Source: Bacillus sp. sid0103
GTDB taxonomy: Bacteria; Bacillota; Bacilli; Bacillales_B; DSM-18226
Direction of reading: 5' to 3'
Assembly (NCBI RefSeq): GCF_019219025.1
Contig: NZ_JAHUWN010000018.1
Coordinates: 76,754-140,753, forward strand
Length of the DNA: 64,000 bases
Every line of letters begins with the position of its first letter. The stretch's first letter is position 1. A program made the translations under genes and the position numbers. The notes under the pieces were generated by a model. The model did not search any database and was not told where the DNA came from. It saw nothing but the letters and a program-made list of their open reading frames with translations. Of this stretch, positions 49,708 to 59,337 are shown in pieces.

Positions 49708-50742
49708 TTATTTATTTTGATACAGTTTTGTCCATACAGCAGTTAAATCCTTACTTAGCAATTGTAATAAGCTAATCACTCGGGAATATTCCATTCTAGT
49801 TGGACCTAGGATTGCAATCGTCCCTAAATTTTCTGCCCCTGCCGAGTAGGTAGCTGTGATGAGACTGCAATTATCCATAACACTATTATTATTTTCAGTG
49901 CCAATTTTGACCTGAATTCCTGCTGAATCATTTCGGATTAAATTATAAATCCACTCTTCCTGATCAATCATGGTTAAAAGACTGCGGAGTTTGGTTACAT
50001 CATGAAACTCCGGTTGGCTTAACATATTGGTCTTTCCCGCAAAGAACAGTTTTTCATTAATTGGCATTTTCAATGAATCTGCTATTGTATGCAGCATTAA
50101 ATCATAATCATGGATATGCTGCCGTAAAAGCATCGCAACTTCTTTATAAATCTTATCATTTAGATCATCAAGAGGTACCCCTGCTAAACGATCATTTAAT
50201 ATATTTACTGTTTTCTCTAAATCACCAGCATCTACTGACGGTGGCAAAGAAAAGGTTCTATTTTCTACATGACCCGTATTTGTAACAAAAATAGCCACAG
50301 CGGTTTCTTTGTTTAACGGGATAATTTGAATTCTTTTCAACTTATTAACACTGACAGCAGGACCAAGAACAATTGATGTGTAGTTCGTAAGGTCTGATAA
50401 AATTTTTGCAGATCTTTGGATAATTTTCTCGAATTCGAAAATTTTCTCAGCAAAAATCGACTGAATGATAGAGATATCATGTTGATTTAACACTTGTGGA
50501 GACAAAAGATGGTCAACATAATACCGATAACCTTTTTCCGATGGGACACGCCCTGATGAGGTATGTGTCTTTTCAATAAACCCCAACTCTTCAAGATCGG
50601 ACATTTCATTGCGAATGGTTGCCGAACTGAAGGAAATTTCTTTCTTTTTCGACAGACTTCTTGAGCCGACTGGTTGGGCAGATCGAATAAAGTCATCAAC
50701 AATAACCTGAAGAATTAACAATTGACGATCTGTTAGCAACAT
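49708..50742 (-). CDS. hrcA: Heat-shock repressor HrcA
   Basis: Binds CIRCE and represses class I heat-shock genes; activity depends on GroE. The 344-residue protein has an N-terminal winged helix (about 1-90, with [15 protein letters not shown]) and a GAF-like dimer domain. It begins the operon hrcA-grpE-dnaK-dnaJ-prmA-rsmE-mtaB. The ATG follows GAGGTGATGA. Confidence 0.97.
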   Translation of the reverse strand: MLLTDRQLLILQVIVDDFIRSAQPVGSRSLSKKKEISFSSATIRNEMSDLEELGFIEKTHTSSGRVPSEKGYRYYVDHLLSPQVLNQHDISIIQSIFAEKIFEFEKIIQRSAKILSDLTNYTSIVLGPAVSVNKLKRIQIIPLNKETAVAIFVTNTGHVENRTFSLPPSVDAGDLEKTVNILNDRLAGVPLDDLNDKIYKEVAMLLRQHIHDYDLMLHTIADSLKMPINEKLFFAGKTNMLSQPEFHDVTKLRSLLTMIDQEEWIYNLIRNDSAGIQVKIGTENNNSVMDNCSLITATYSAGAENLGTIAILGPTRMEYSRVISLLQLLSKDLTAVWTKLYQNK

Positions 50743-50754
50743 TCATCACCTCTG

Positions 50755-50781
50755 TTAGCACTCCTAGTTAACGAGTGCTAA
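50755..50781. promoter_or_regulatory. CIRCE operator
   Basis: TTAGCACTC - 9 bases - GAGTGCTAA, the perfect consensus. It lies between the hrcA promoter and ribosome site, giving autoregulation. Confidence 0.98.
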
Positions 50782-50793
50782 TTATATTAATAA

Positions 50794-50822
50794 ATTATCA
50801 AATTAAGGGGGATGGTGTCAAT
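50794..50822 (-). promoter_or_regulatory. hrcA operon promoter
   Basis: On the minus strand TTGACA (50817-50822), 17-base spacer, GATAAT (50794-50799), just upstream of CIRCE. Confidence 0.85.
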
Positions 50823-50870
50823 CAAAAAGAACAGAGAACCTATGATTTAGGACAATGAATAAGGTCAACT

Positions 50871-52004
50871 CTATCTTAGAAATGCCTGGAAAACTTCATT
50901 TCCTAGCAGTCTCCCCTTTTTCGTTAAAAATATATGATTTTTTCCAACTTCTAACCACTGTTTTGCAGTTAAATCCAAAATCTCTTTTTCGAATAATTGA
51001 AGTGGGTCTTCTGCAAACTTTTCAATAAAGTGAGGAATGGAAACCCCAGCAGTTTTTCGCAATCCTAAAAACATTTCTTCTTCCATTTGCTCCACTTTTG
51101 TAGTCAGATGTTCTTCCATAACCGGGAGGTTCCCTTTATTTATTTGCTCCATATATCTTTTTAAAGGACCAATATTTGAACGTCTTATCCCATTTAAATA
51201 ACTGTGAGCCCCAGCCCCAAACCCATAATAGGAATCGTTATTCCAATAGGTCATGTTATGCCTGCTCTCAAAGCCTGGTTTCGAAAAATTACTAATTTCA
51301 TACTGATTGAATCCATGCCTTTCCATTTCTTCCATTAATAATTCATACATCACCGCTTCAACATCTTGACCAGGTGTTGGGAGCTTTCCTTTTTTCAATA
51401 AATTATAAAAGACGGTTTTTGGTTCAATGATTAAGGAATAGGCAGAGTAGTGGGTAATATCAAGTGAAAAAGCTTCTTTTAATGTCTCTTTAAAGTCTGT
51501 AAGAGTTTGTGTGGGTAAACTAAAGATAAGATCAATACTAATATTTTCAAATCCTACAGATTTTGCGTTATCGATCGTTTGATAAACATCTTTCGCTTTG
51601 TGAACACGGCCGATTTTTCGCAATAATTCCTCATTGAATGTTTGAACGCCAAGGCTAATTCGATTCACTCCAGCCTCTTTTAATATTTCTAATTTCCCCA
51701 TCGTTAAGTCACCTGGATTAGCTTCAAAGGTAAATTCTACAGGCTCACGCTTTGGCAAATTTCTGTTAATACTTTCACAAAATTGATAAAGCTGCTTCTC
51801 ATTTAATGAAGTGGGCGTACCACCACCGACAAATATAGTCTCAAGGACATTTGTCGGAAATTGGCTTACAGTCATCTTCATTTCTTGCTCAAGTGCTTTT
51901 AAATAGTCATCTACCGGCTGTCCCTTTAGGAACACTTTATTAAAATCACAATAATGACAAATATGCTCGCAAAAAGGGATATGGAGATAGGCAGATTTAA
52001 TCAT
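50871..52004 (-). CDS. hemW: Radical SAM haem chaperone HemW
   Basis: A 377-residue HemN-like protein with the cluster motif CEHICHYCDF near residue 14. HemW proteins insert haem into respiratory enzymes; they lack the coproporphyrinogen oxidase activity of HemN, so the old HemN label should be avoided. The start ATG at 52004 follows GAGGAAG by about ten bases. A terminator-like hairpin separates it from lepA. Confidence 0.92.
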   Translation of the reverse strand: MIKSAYLHIPFCEHICHYCDFNKVFLKGQPVDDYLKALEQEMKMTVSQFPTNVLETIFVGGGTPTSLNEKQLYQFCESINRNLPKREPVEFTFEANPGDLTMGKLEILKEAGVNRISLGVQTFNEELLRKIGRVHKAKDVYQTIDNAKSVGFENISIDLIFSLPTQTLTDFKETLKEAFSLDITHYSAYSLIIEPKTVFYNLLKKGKLPTPGQDVEAVMYELLMEEMERHGFNQYEISNFSKPGFESRHNMTYWNNDSYYGFGAGAHSYLNGIRRSNIGPLKRYMEQINKGNLPVMEEHLTTKVEQMEEEMFLGLRKTAGVSIPHFIEKFAEDPLQLFEKEILDLTAKQWLEVGKNHIFLTKKGRLLGNEVFQAFLR

Positions 52005-52035
52005 TTCTTTCACTTCCTCTATTGATATAACAAAA

Positions 52036-52073
52036 AGAGGCTAGAATTCGCCCAAAATGGCTTGTCCTAACCT
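52036..52073 (-). terminator. Hairpin after lepA
   Basis: On the minus strand GAGGTTAG pairs with CTAGCCTC (one G-U) and is followed by TTTTTG, with a small inner stem. It probably limits read-through into hemW. Confidence 0.6.
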
Positions 52074-52082
52074 CCCGCTAGT

Positions 52083-53918
52083 TTATTTTTTTGTGTTGCT
52101 ATCGTCCATTTTTAAAACAGCCATAAATGCTTCTTGTGGTACTTCAACGGATCCAACTTGTTTCATCCGCTTTTTACCTTCTTTTTGCTTTTCTAGCAAT
52201 TTACGTTTACGGGAAATATCTCCACCATAACATTTTGCTAAAACGTTTTTACGCATGGCTTTAATGGTAGAACGAGCAATAATTTTTTGACCAACAGCTG
52301 CCTGAATAGGAACCTCAAACTGCTGCCTTGGAATAAGTTCCTTCAGCTTTTCAACAATGATCTTCCCACGTTCATAGGCGAAGTCTTTATGCACGATAAA
52401 GCTTAGGGCATCCACTTTTTCAGCATTTAGCAATATGTCCATTTTAACCAAACTGGAAGGCTTATAACCAATTAACTCATAATCAAAGGAGGCATATCCT
52501 CTTGTGCTTGATTTCAATTGATCAAAGAAATCATAGACAATCTCTGCTAATGGCATCTCATAGATAATACTTACCCGATTTTCAGCCAGGTATTCCATCG
52601 TTACAAAAATTCCCCGTTTTTGTTGGCAAAGCTCCATAATCGTTCCTACATAATCATTTGGTGCCATCATAGTTGCTTTAACATATGGCTCTTCGACGCG
52701 ATCTATTTTTTGCGGGTCTGGCAAATCAGATGGATTATCAACTTTAATTTCTGAACCATCTGTCATATGGACGTGGTAGATAACACTTGGTGCTGTCGTA
52801 ATTAAGTCAATTTTGAATTCACGTTCAATCCGTTCTTGAATGATTTCCATATGTAGCAATCCTAAGAATCCACAACGGAAACCGAATCCAAGTGCTTGTG
52901 ATGTTTCTGGTTCAAATTGAAGTGAAGAATCATTTAACTGAAGTTTTTCTAACGCTTCACGAAGATCATTAAATTTCGCTGTGTCAATTGGGTAAAGTCC
53001 ACAATAAACCATAGGGTTAAGTTTCCGGTAACCTGGAAGTGGTTCAGTTGCCCCATTTTTTGCATTGGTAATCGTATCACCGACACGAGTGTCGCCGACA
53101 TTTTTTATTGATGCAGATAAAAAGCCAACATCTCCAACGGTTAACTCATCACGCATCGTTGCTTTTGGTGTAAATACGCCTACTTCATTTACTTCAAATT
53201 CCTTCCCAGTCGCCATCATTCTTACTTTGTCGCCCACCTTAACCGTTCCTTCGACCACACGAATGTACGCGACAACGCCACGATAAGCATCATAGAGGGA
53301 ATCAAAAATCAGGGCTTTTAAAGGTGCTTCCGGGTCGCCCTTTGGAGCAGGGACTTTTTGAACCACTTGTTCCAAGATTTCTTCAATCCCGATCCCAGCC
53401 TTTGCTGAAGCTAACACTGCTTCTGAAGCGTCCAAACCGATAACATCCTCGATTTCACCGCGGACGCGCTCTGGATCTGCACTTGGCAAGTCAATTTTAT
53501 TGATGACTGGTAAAATCTCAAGATCGTTATCAAGGGCAAGGTAAACGTTTGCTAGTGTTTGTGCTTCAATTCCTTGTGCAGCGTCAACGACTAAAACAGC
53601 CCCTTCACATGCTGCAAGACTTCTTGATACTTCATAGGTAAAATCGACATGTCCCGGTGTATCAATTAAATGGAAAATATACTCTTCCCCATCTTTTGCT
53701 TTGTATTTTAATTGGACGGCATTTAACTTTATGGTTATACCGCGCTCCCTTTCAAGATCCATTGAATCTAGAAGCTGGTCTTTCATTTCCCGAGAGGTCA
53801 ACGCATTGGTTTTTTCCAAAATTCGGTCAGCCAATGTTGATTTCCCATGATCAATATGGGCAATAATCGAGAAATTTCTTATTTTTGATTGTCGTTTGAG
53901 TCTTTCATTATTGTTCAC
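52083..53918 (-). CDS. lepA: Elongation factor 4 (LepA)
   Basis: Ribosome-associated GTPase linked to back-translocation or 30S assembly. The 611-residue protein has G1 [10 protein letters not shown]3 DTPGHVDF, G4 NKIDLP, EF-G-like domains and the LepA-specific C-terminal domain (about 490-611, ending in [18 protein letters not shown]). Same order (lepA-hemW-hrcA) as B. subtilis. Confidence 0.97.
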   Translation of the reverse strand: MNNNERLKRQSKIRNFSIIAHIDHGKSTLADRILEKTNALTSREMKDQLLDSMDLERERGITIKLNAVQLKYKAKDGEEYIFHLIDTPGHVDFTYEVSRSLAACEGAVLVVDAAQGIEAQTLANVYLALDNDLEILPVINKIDLPSADPERVRGEIEDVIGLDASEAVLASAKAGIGIEEILEQVVQKVPAPKGDPEAPLKALIFDSLYDAYRGVVAYIRVVEGTVKVGDKVRMMATGKEFEVNEVGVFTPKATMRDELTVGDVGFLSASIKNVGDTRVGDTITNAKNGATEPLPGYRKLNPMVYCGLYPIDTAKFNDLREALEKLQLNDSSLQFEPETSQALGFGFRCGFLGLLHMEIIQERIEREFKIDLITTAPSVIYHVHMTDGSEIKVDNPSDLPDPQKIDRVEEPYVKATMMAPNDYVGTIMELCQQKRGIFVTMEYLAENRVSIIYEMPLAEIVYDFFDQLKSSTRGYASFDYELIGYKPSSLVKMDILLNAEKVDALSFIVHKDFAYERGKIIVEKLKELIPRQQFEVPIQAAVGQKIIARSTIKAMRKNVLAKCYGGDISRKRKLLEKQKEGKKRMKQVGSVEVPQEAFMAVLKMDDSNTKK

Positions 53919-53999
53919 GGTATTTCACTCCTACTATACTCGCACATATACACTATTTTGAATTATATCAATAGGATTAACAAGATTCAATGAAAATCT

Positions 54000-54242
54000 A
54001 AAAGCGGTAGCGTCTTGCACAGGGGCGACAAGCATAAGACGAGCCGGCGAGAAGGTTGTTCTTTAACCTTCTTGACGGATTGGATTAAAAGTGGAAGCGA
54101 CTGTCCTGGGACGAAGGCATAAGACGCACACTGCAAGAAGGCGCTTTTTGCCTTCTTCAGGGGGTGGCTTATGCCTCGAGTCCCAAGGAGCCGAAACCAG
54201 ATAGGCTTATGATCCCGAGCACCTAGACGCTGGAGCTAGACA
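54000..54242 (+). repeat. R2 repeat (a-type) interrupted by another R2 element
   Basis: The left part (54000-54083) matches the first 84 bases of the dnaK-dnaJ copy up to CGGATTGG. The right part (54206-54242, CTTATGATCCC to GCTAGACA) continues where the left part stopped. Between them lie 122 foreign bases. The whole sits between lepA and yqxA. Confidence 0.82.
54084..54205 (+). repeat. Inner R2 element (b-type) inside another R2
   Basis: Contains AAAAGTGGAAGCGAC, GCATAAGACGCACACTGC, central hairpin AAGAAGGC-GCTTTTT-GCCTTCTT and GGTGGCTTATGCC; closest to the era-yqzL copy. It is flanked by GATTGG (54078-54083) and GATAGG (54200-54205), a near-perfect 6-base duplication. Confidence 0.75.
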
Positions 54243-54265
54243 CTGATAATATTTCAAAGAACCAA

Positions 54266-54295
54266 AATAGCGGCACCTAAATGGTGCCACTTTTA
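54266..54295 (-). terminator. yqxA terminator
   Basis: GTGGCACC-attta-GGTGCCGC followed by TATTTT on the minus strand, just after yqxA. Confidence 0.75.
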
Positions 54296-54300
54296 TGATT

Positions 54301-54627
54301 TTAATCAGTAATAAGGTGAACTAACTTTTCAGAAGCCCCAGAGATACTTTCAGACATCTTCTTTCCCATCGAAGAGAAAAAATTATATGCACTAATTTCT
54401 TCTAACTTCTTCTGCTTTGCCTCAAGATCATGGCTGGAGATATCGTTTCCCAAAAAGGTAGCTTGTAAATCATTGTTTGTTTCATTTAAACCAACAGCGT
54501 TTTGAAAATTCGGATCGTCATAGCCTTTCATCTTATGAATACCGTCATTCGCTAATTGCATTCCAACTAAAACAGAGATTAACATGAGAGCGGCTAAGCA
54601 TAAGCTTTTTAACATGAACATTTTCAT
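54301..54627 (-). CDS. yqxA: YqxA family protein (DUF3679)
   Basis: A 108-residue protein with an N-terminal membrane segment (about 5-25) followed by an amphipathic extracytoplasmic part. It follows spoIIP by 19 bases, as yqxA does in B. subtilis, and is probably co-transcribed in sporulation. The start ATG at 54627 follows AGGGAG. Function is unknown. Confidence 0.8.
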   Translation of the reverse strand: MKMFMLKSLCLAALMLISVLVGMQLANDGIHKMKGYDDPNFQNAVGLNETNNDLQATFLGNDISSHDLEAKQKKLEEISAYNFFSSMGKKMSESISGASEKLVHLITD

Positions 54628-54646
54628 AAAAAATGCTCCCTTACAT

Positions 54647-55849
54647 CTATTGTTTTTTTGTTGATTGTTCAACGTCCTGGTTAACTTTTTCAGCTTGCCA
54701 GTAAAATTCACTAAACACATCCGCGAGGGCATCTGCGGAACGATTTAATTCCTCAAATGTATTATCAACTCCGCCAAATTCAATCAAAAGTGCATTTTCC
54801 GAGAGGTTTTGATTATAGATACTATTTGAACCCGCTGCGTTTTTAATAATGACTCCTCTGCTTAAGCCCTTATATTTTTTTTGAAGGAGATCGTGAAGAG
54901 CCTTAGCTAGTTTTGCATTCTTTTCATAATTTGGATTTTTACCACCGATAATAAAAGCAAGTCTCGCATATGATTTACCCTTAATATCAACGGTTGTTTG
55001 TGGTTTTCGCTGCGAATCCCGATGAATATCAATCAAATAATCTAAATCATGGTTTGAAGCCATAGCAGCCTGAACAACAGGGCGCGATTCATCGTAAGAT
55101 TTCCAAAACTTCCATCCCTTCTTATTTAAGCTGGCCTGAATGTCTGTATTATTAACTGTAGTTCCGATTCCTCTATCTTCGAGACTTGTTTGTAAATGAT
55201 CACCAATTTTCATTACATTTATTTTCGAATGATAAGCTAGGTTTGGATTGGTTACACCTTTTAAATAAGGAAGATAGGATTCCCGATTATGCGAGAAGTA
55301 AACATAGACCACTTTTCGTTTCCCCGTGGTTTGTCCTGGCGTTGATGGAGTATTTTCATTAGACGGCTTTTCGATCACGTCCAAATTTTGCAATGATGCC
55401 TCCCGCTCCGCTTTCATTATTTCAATAGGAGGGGCGGATTCAATTGGCATATTGGTGTAGTTTGTCCCCTCACCTGCCACAAGAATTTTCCCGTCAAATT
55501 CATAAAAACCTGGGAGTTCCCTCCCTAAGAGACTGCGGGGATCATTTAAATTAATATTGCTTGAGAGCTTAAATACCAAGTTCGTTAATTTAGGAGTTGT
55601 CGTCCAATCTTGTTCCACCGATAAGAAATGATGATTTTCCCAACCCATTAATTGATACAGTAATTCTCCATTCACATTTGTTGCTGCTTGATTTACCGAG
55701 GACGACATTAGTCGATATTGTGGCTTTAACGAGGTTAATAACCCACTAATAGAGAAAATCAATAGCATAAATAGTAACAATAATCCAGCGGCTTTAAGTA
55801 GACTTGTCCCTTGTACCATAACAAAAGTTCCTGAATTTCTAGCTTTCAT
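54647..55849 (-). CDS. spoIIP: Stage II sporulation protein P
   Basis: Cell-wall amidase/endopeptidase of the SpoIIDMP complex that drives engulfment. The 400-residue protein has one N-terminal membrane segment (about 18-38) and a C-terminal amidase domain with VYFSHNRESY, LDYLIDIHRDSQR and a late catalytic Glu in LLIEFGGVDN. The start ATG at 55849 follows CGAGGTGG. It lies after gpr as in B. subtilis. Confidence 0.95.
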   Translation of the reverse strand: MKARNSGTFVMVQGTSLLKAAGLLLLFMLLIFSISGLLTSLKPQYRLMSSSVNQAATNVNGELLYQLMGWENHHFLSVEQDWTTTPKLTNLVFKLSSNINLNDPRSLLGRELPGFYEFDGKILVAGEGTNYTNMPIESAPPIEIMKAEREASLQNLDVIEKPSNENTPSTPGQTTGKRKVVYVYFSHNRESYLPYLKGVTNPNLAYHSKINVMKIGDHLQTSLEDRGIGTTVNNTDIQASLNKKGWKFWKSYDESRPVVQAAMASNHDLDYLIDIHRDSQRKPQTTVDIKGKSYARLAFIIGGKNPNYEKNAKLAKALHDLLQKKYKGLSRGVIIKNAAGSNSIYNQNLSENALLIEFGGVDNTFEELNRSADALADVFSEFYWQAEKVNQDVEQSTKKQ

Positions 55850-55924
55850 GGTTCCACCTCGCAAAACGAATTCTAGTAAATGATATGAAGATACTAGAAT
55901 TGATAGAACCCGAAGTTTAACTTT

Positions 55925-55964
55925 AGAGGCATCTTTTAAAAAAATAGGTTTCAATGATGCCTCT
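55925..55964. other. Hairpin between gpr and spoIIP
   Basis: AGAGGCATC (55925-55933) pairs with GATGCCTCT (55956-55964). No T-run follows in the gpr direction, so this may be a processing or stability element between two sporulation genes. Confidence 0.5.
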
Positions 55965-55974
55965 TTTCCTGCTT

Positions 55975-57099
55975 TTATTTTGTATAGTAACCTGCATTTC
56001 CTTGATCAACTGCACCATGAAGTGAAGCATTTAAACCGTTCGCAATTAAATTGGCCATATCCTCTATAAAAACATCTACTTCCTTGGGGGTTACCATTAA
56101 ATTATGTCCGATTGGAGAAAGAACTTCATAAATTAATTTTCTTTTCTCTTCTTCTTCCAGTGTTCCTATCATTCCAAGAAAAGTCTTCCGATGCTTTTCT
56201 TCCGGTAAGTCCTCTTCAGTCAGTTTACGGCGCTCTCCGAAGCTCATTCCAGCTGGAGCGAGTGCTCTTGAAGGACGATTGCCCTCATTCAACTCTTTTC
56301 CAAAATGCTTAAGAATAAAATCGATTGTATCACTCGTAATCGATACAGCATCTACCACGGTTGGTACCCCGATTGCGATGACGGGTATCCCTAAGGTTTC
56401 TTTGCTCAATTCTTTTCTTTTATTACCAACCCCAGAACCAGGATGTATACCAGTATCAGAAATTTGAATGGTTGAATTAACCCTTTCAATTGAGCGTGAT
56501 GCAAGTGCGTCAATCGCTATAACAAAGTCTGGTTTTGTTTTTTCAACGACCCCAAAAATAATATCGCTTGTTTCAATCCCCGTTAATCCCATTACGCCAG
56601 GTGAAAGTGCACTAACGGATCGAAAGCCTTCTTCAACATTTTCCGGCTGTAGCTGAAAAAGATGTCGTGTCACCAATAAATTCTCACAAACCATTGGTCC
56701 AAGTGCATCAGGGGTCACATTCCAGTTTCCTAATCCAACTACTAAGCATGAATCCGTTTTTTTTATTCCGCTTCCCTCCAAAAAATAGGAAAACTCTTTA
56801 GCAAAAATCTCCTCTACCTTTTGTTGGACCTCAGTATTTTGCTGGCGGATTCCTTGGACTTCGACAGTTAAATATCGTCCTGCTTTTTTTCCTAACTGTT
56901 GTTCTCCTTGATTCGTTACTTCCACTAAAGAAATCTTTATATCATCAACATCTTTTTCCTTAATAATTACGCCTTCAATTTGTGAAAGATCTTTCTCTTG
57001 TCCGACAGACCCTTTCTGCTGTGAAAGGACCATTTCCCTTGCTTCAATCGCCAAATCCGTTCGTACAGAGTACTGACTTAAGTCAATCGACTCACCCAT
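55975..57099 (-). CDS. gpr: Germination protease GPR
   Basis: Degrades small acid-soluble spore proteins on germination. The 374-residue zymogen begins [20 protein letters not shown]; in B. megaterium autoprocessing removes about 15 residues just before TDLA, and the same site is present. The protein is made in the forespore. Convergent neighbours are none; rpsT is divergent. Confidence 0.95.
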   Translation of the reverse strand: MGESIDLSQYSVRTDLAIEAREMVLSQQKGSVGQEKDLSQIEGVIIKEKDVDDIKISLVEVTNQGEQQLGKKAGRYLTVEVQGIRQQNTEVQQKVEEIFAKEFSYFLEGSGIKKTDSCLVVGLGNWNVTPDALGPMVCENLLVTRHLFQLQPENVEEGFRSVSALSPGVMGLTGIETSDIIFGVVEKTKPDFVIAIDALASRSIERVNSTIQISDTGIHPGSGVGNKRKELSKETLGIPVIAIGVPTVVDAVSITSDTIDFILKHFGKELNEGNRPSRALAPAGMSFGERRKLTEEDLPEEKHRKTFLGMIGTLEEEEKRKLIYEVLSPIGHNLMVTPKEVDVFIEDMANLIANGLNASLHGAVDQGNAGYYTK

Positions 57100-57205
57100 T
57101 ATTATTCACTCCTATCAAAATCTGCCTATAATCTAGTAACTATTTCCTATTTTCCCCCTTTACCTTATAAAACATGCAAATGATATTTCTTCTGTGAAAC
57201 AAGTA

Positions 57206-57234
57206 TTGCATTATAGGCATCCATTTGATAAAAT
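57206..57234 (+). promoter_or_regulatory. rpsT promoter
   Basis: TTGCAT (57206-57211), 17-base spacer, TAAAAT (57229-57234). A small CGAG/CTCG hairpin follows before the ribosome site. Confidence 0.7.
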
Positions 57235-57312
57235 ATTTCATGTTCTGATTAATTTTTTAGGAATGTTAAGTCGAGTTCATATAGTCTCGATTCTTTGTAG
57301 GAGGTGAAAGTA

Positions 57313-57573
57313 ATGCCTAATATTAAATCTGCTATTAAGCGTGTAAAAACAAGTGAAGCTCGTAACGCTCAAAATACAACTGCTAAATCTTCTATGCGTA
57401 CTGCTGTTAAGAAAGTAGAAGCTGCTATTTCTACAAACGACGGTGCAGCTGCTAAAGAAGTATTTGCTGCTGCTGCTAGTAAATTAGACAAGGCTGCTGC
57501 AAAAGGACTTATCCACAAAAATGCTGCTGCTCGTAAAAAATCACGTCTAATGAAAAAAGCTAATGCTCTTTAA
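57313..57573 (+). CDS. rpsT: Ribosomal protein bS20
   Basis: An 86-residue Ala/Lys-rich helical protein ([17 protein letters not shown]) that binds the 5' domain of 16S rRNA. The ATG follows AGGAGGTG. It is monocistronic between a promoter and a strong terminator. Confidence 0.97.
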   Translation: MPNIKSAIKRVKTSEARNAQNTTAKSSMRTAVKKVEAAISTNDGAAAKEVFAAAASKLDKAAAKGLIHKNAAARKKSRLMKKANAL

Positions 57574-57585
57574 TTTTGAGCAAAA

Positions 57586-57624
57586 TAAAAAAACGATTCC
57601 CTTTTAAAGGAATCGTTTTTTTTT
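57586..57624. terminator. Bidirectional terminator rpsT / holA
   Basis: AAAAAACGATTCC pairs with GGAATCGTTTTTT between convergent genes. Confidence 0.92.
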
Positions 57625-57628
57625 ATTT

Positions 57629-58645
57629 TTATTTTTTCAAATGAAATAGAAACATTTCAATCAGTAAAGATTTATTCATGCCGCCAGTTTTCATTTGGTA
57701 ATCAGCTTCGGCAAGTAAATCCATTAATTGAGCCAGTTCCTCATCCGTAAATTTATTGGCTTGTCCGAGGGCCAGTTTGACACGGAACGGGTGCGTTCTC
57801 AAGAAACCAGCGATTTGCTGTTGCCCATACCCTCTTCTCGAAAGTTCCTTTACTTGGTAGATTAACCTAAATTGTCCTGCGAGCAACGCCAAAATCTTTA
57901 TCGGCTCTTCATTTTGTTTTAACAAATCATAATAAATCCTAAGAGCCTCATCGAGTTTTCGCTGGACAACTTTTTCAATAAGAGTGAATATATTTTGCTC
58001 AAGGGATCGTGCAACTAATTTCTCCACTAAACTAACGTCAATTCTTTTTTCCCCTGCTGCATATAAAGCCAATTTATCCACTTCACTCGTTATCATAAAC
58101 ATATTAGTTCCAACCAAGGCCAACAATTGATCAATTGCATCTGGTTCGAATTCAATCCCGCTGTTTTTCGCCCTGCTTTTGATCCAATTCCTTAAATCAT
58201 GTTCATTTAACTTTTTGGCTTCAACGACTTCAGCGGTTCTTTTTAATTCCTTCGTTATTTTCTTTCGTTCATCCAACTTTTCATATGGAGCCGAAATCAC
58301 TATCACCGAATAGGGCGATGGATCTTTCAAATACATTTCAAGCCTAGTTAAATTATGGACCGCCTTTTCCTTTGATTTTTCTGCCGTTAAAAAAATGGGA
58401 TTATGTAAAAAGATGACTTTTTTTTCACCTAAAAAAGGAAAGGTTTCCGCATCTTCGATTGCTACTTCGATTGGCGTTTCCTCTAAATCATAACTGGCAA
58501 AATTAAAATCCTTCTCCTCTTCGGTCAAAATATGGTTAAGTAATAATTGCTTTGTTTCATTAATTAAAAATGACTCGGTTCCAAATAATAAATAAATAGG
58601 AGCAATTTCCTTTTGTTTAATTTTTCTCCAAATATCCATTACCAT
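57629..58645 (-). CDS. holA: DNA polymerase III delta subunit
   Basis: Wrench subunit of the clamp loader. The 338-residue protein has an N-terminal P-loop-like domain lacking a working Walker A (YLLFGTESFLIN), a middle helical lid and a C-terminal collar domain. Start ATG at 58645 is nine bases after GGGGAG. yqeN position. Confidence 0.92.
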   Translation of the reverse strand: MVMDIWRKIKQKEIAPIYLLFGTESFLINETKQLLLNHILTEEEKDFNFASYDLEETPIEVAIEDAETFPFLGEKKVIFLHNPIFLTAEKSKEKAVHNLTRLEMYLKDPSPYSVIVISAPYEKLDERKKITKELKRTAEVVEAKKLNEHDLRNWIKSRAKNSGIEFEPDAIDQLLALVGTNMFMITSEVDKLALYAAGEKRIDVSLVEKLVARSLEQNIFTLIEKVVQRKLDEALRIYYDLLKQNEEPIKILALLAGQFRLIYQVKELSRRGYGQQQIAGFLRTHPFRVKLALGQANKFTDEELAQLMDLLAEADYQMKTGGMNKSLLIEMFLFHLKK

Positions 58646-58948
58646 GTGTCAGCGCTCCCCTTCTTTCCATTCATTCCTATGGTAAAGAAGCTTGGACATT
58701 TTGACAAGCATTTTAAAGGGAATTAGCACCTATTTCAAAAGTGCTAATTCCCTATCTATTTGAACGCCTGCAATAGAAGCCCTAGGATATTCTATTGTCT
58801 GGCGGAGTTCCTTTTGTAAGTATAGTGTAGCCGTTTATCAGTCTTACTATTTTGACAACTCTTGTCAGTTGTGGAAAGCTATTTGAAGTTTGCTGGATTT
58901 TTTTTCGAGAATGACTTATACTATATTGTGAAATAGGAGGGGTAGACT
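58646..58948. promoter_or_regulatory. Divergent holA / yqzM control region
   Basis: A gap of 303 bases. It holds a holA promoter on the minus strand (TTGTCA 58702-58707, 17-base spacer, TACCAT 58679-58684), a 12-base perfect stem (58718-58729 with 58741-58752), a palindrome TGACAA-ctc-TTGTCA (58853-58867) and a TATACT (58917-58922) likely to be the yqzM -10 element. Confidence 0.6.
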
Positions 58949-59083
58949 GTGAACGAATTTGAAAAAGATGTGCAATGTAAACGAAATGACGCAAATGATT
59001 CTGGGGTAGGATTTGGGGTTTCTTTTGGTTTTTTTGCCCTAATGTTTATTGTTGCAACAGTCATTAAGGTAATCGGTTCCTAA
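58949..59083 (+). CDS. yqzM: YqzM small membrane protein
   Basis: A 44-residue protein: a charged start (MNEFEKDVQCKRND) and one membrane segment (about 20-42). I recognise it as YqzM, found between holA and comEC in Bacillus. It starts with GTG at 58949 after AGGAGGGG. Function is unknown. Confidence 0.87.
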   Translation: MNEFEKDVQCKRNDANDSGVGFGVSFGFFALMFIVATVIKVIGS

Positions 59084-59109
59084 TGAATGGCTACATATGT
59101 GTAAGGTAG

Positions 59110-59137
59110 AAGACTGCATTCGTGCAGTCTGTTTTAT
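59110..59137 (+). terminator. yqzM terminator
   Basis: AGACTGCA-ttcg-TGCAGTCT followed by GTTTTATT. Confidence 0.85.
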
Positions 59138-59143
59138 TATTTA

Positions 59144-59316
59144 GGCTGTGTTAAACTTGCCTGTTGATTTCCGCTTCAGGCGTGTGCGGTTCAGGGAACC
59201 TCCTCGGTGAGTTGCGCGCCTGTGGGGCCTCCTTGGTCCTGTACTCACGGAGGAGTCTCGCGCCTTCCGCTCCAATCAACATGGTTAGCAAAATCAATAA
59301 TGACCTTTAACATAAT
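59144..59316 (+). repeat. R1 repeat, copy C
   Basis: Begins with the intact GGCTGTGTTA (59144-59153), contains TGTTGATTTCCGCT, a GC-rich core with CCTCCTCGG and GCGCCTGTGGGG, and CGCTCCAATCAACATGG. The right terminal repeat has decayed (TAACATAAT). It lies between yqzM and comEC, which are convergent here. Confidence 0.82.
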
Positions 59317-59337
59317 GTTTTTTTAAGATGCTTTATC

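Noticed and set aside
50871..52004. Coproporphyrinogen III oxidase HemN
   Set aside because: The gene lies beside lepA and hrcA in the HemW position and the short single radical SAM motif fits the haem chaperone HemW.
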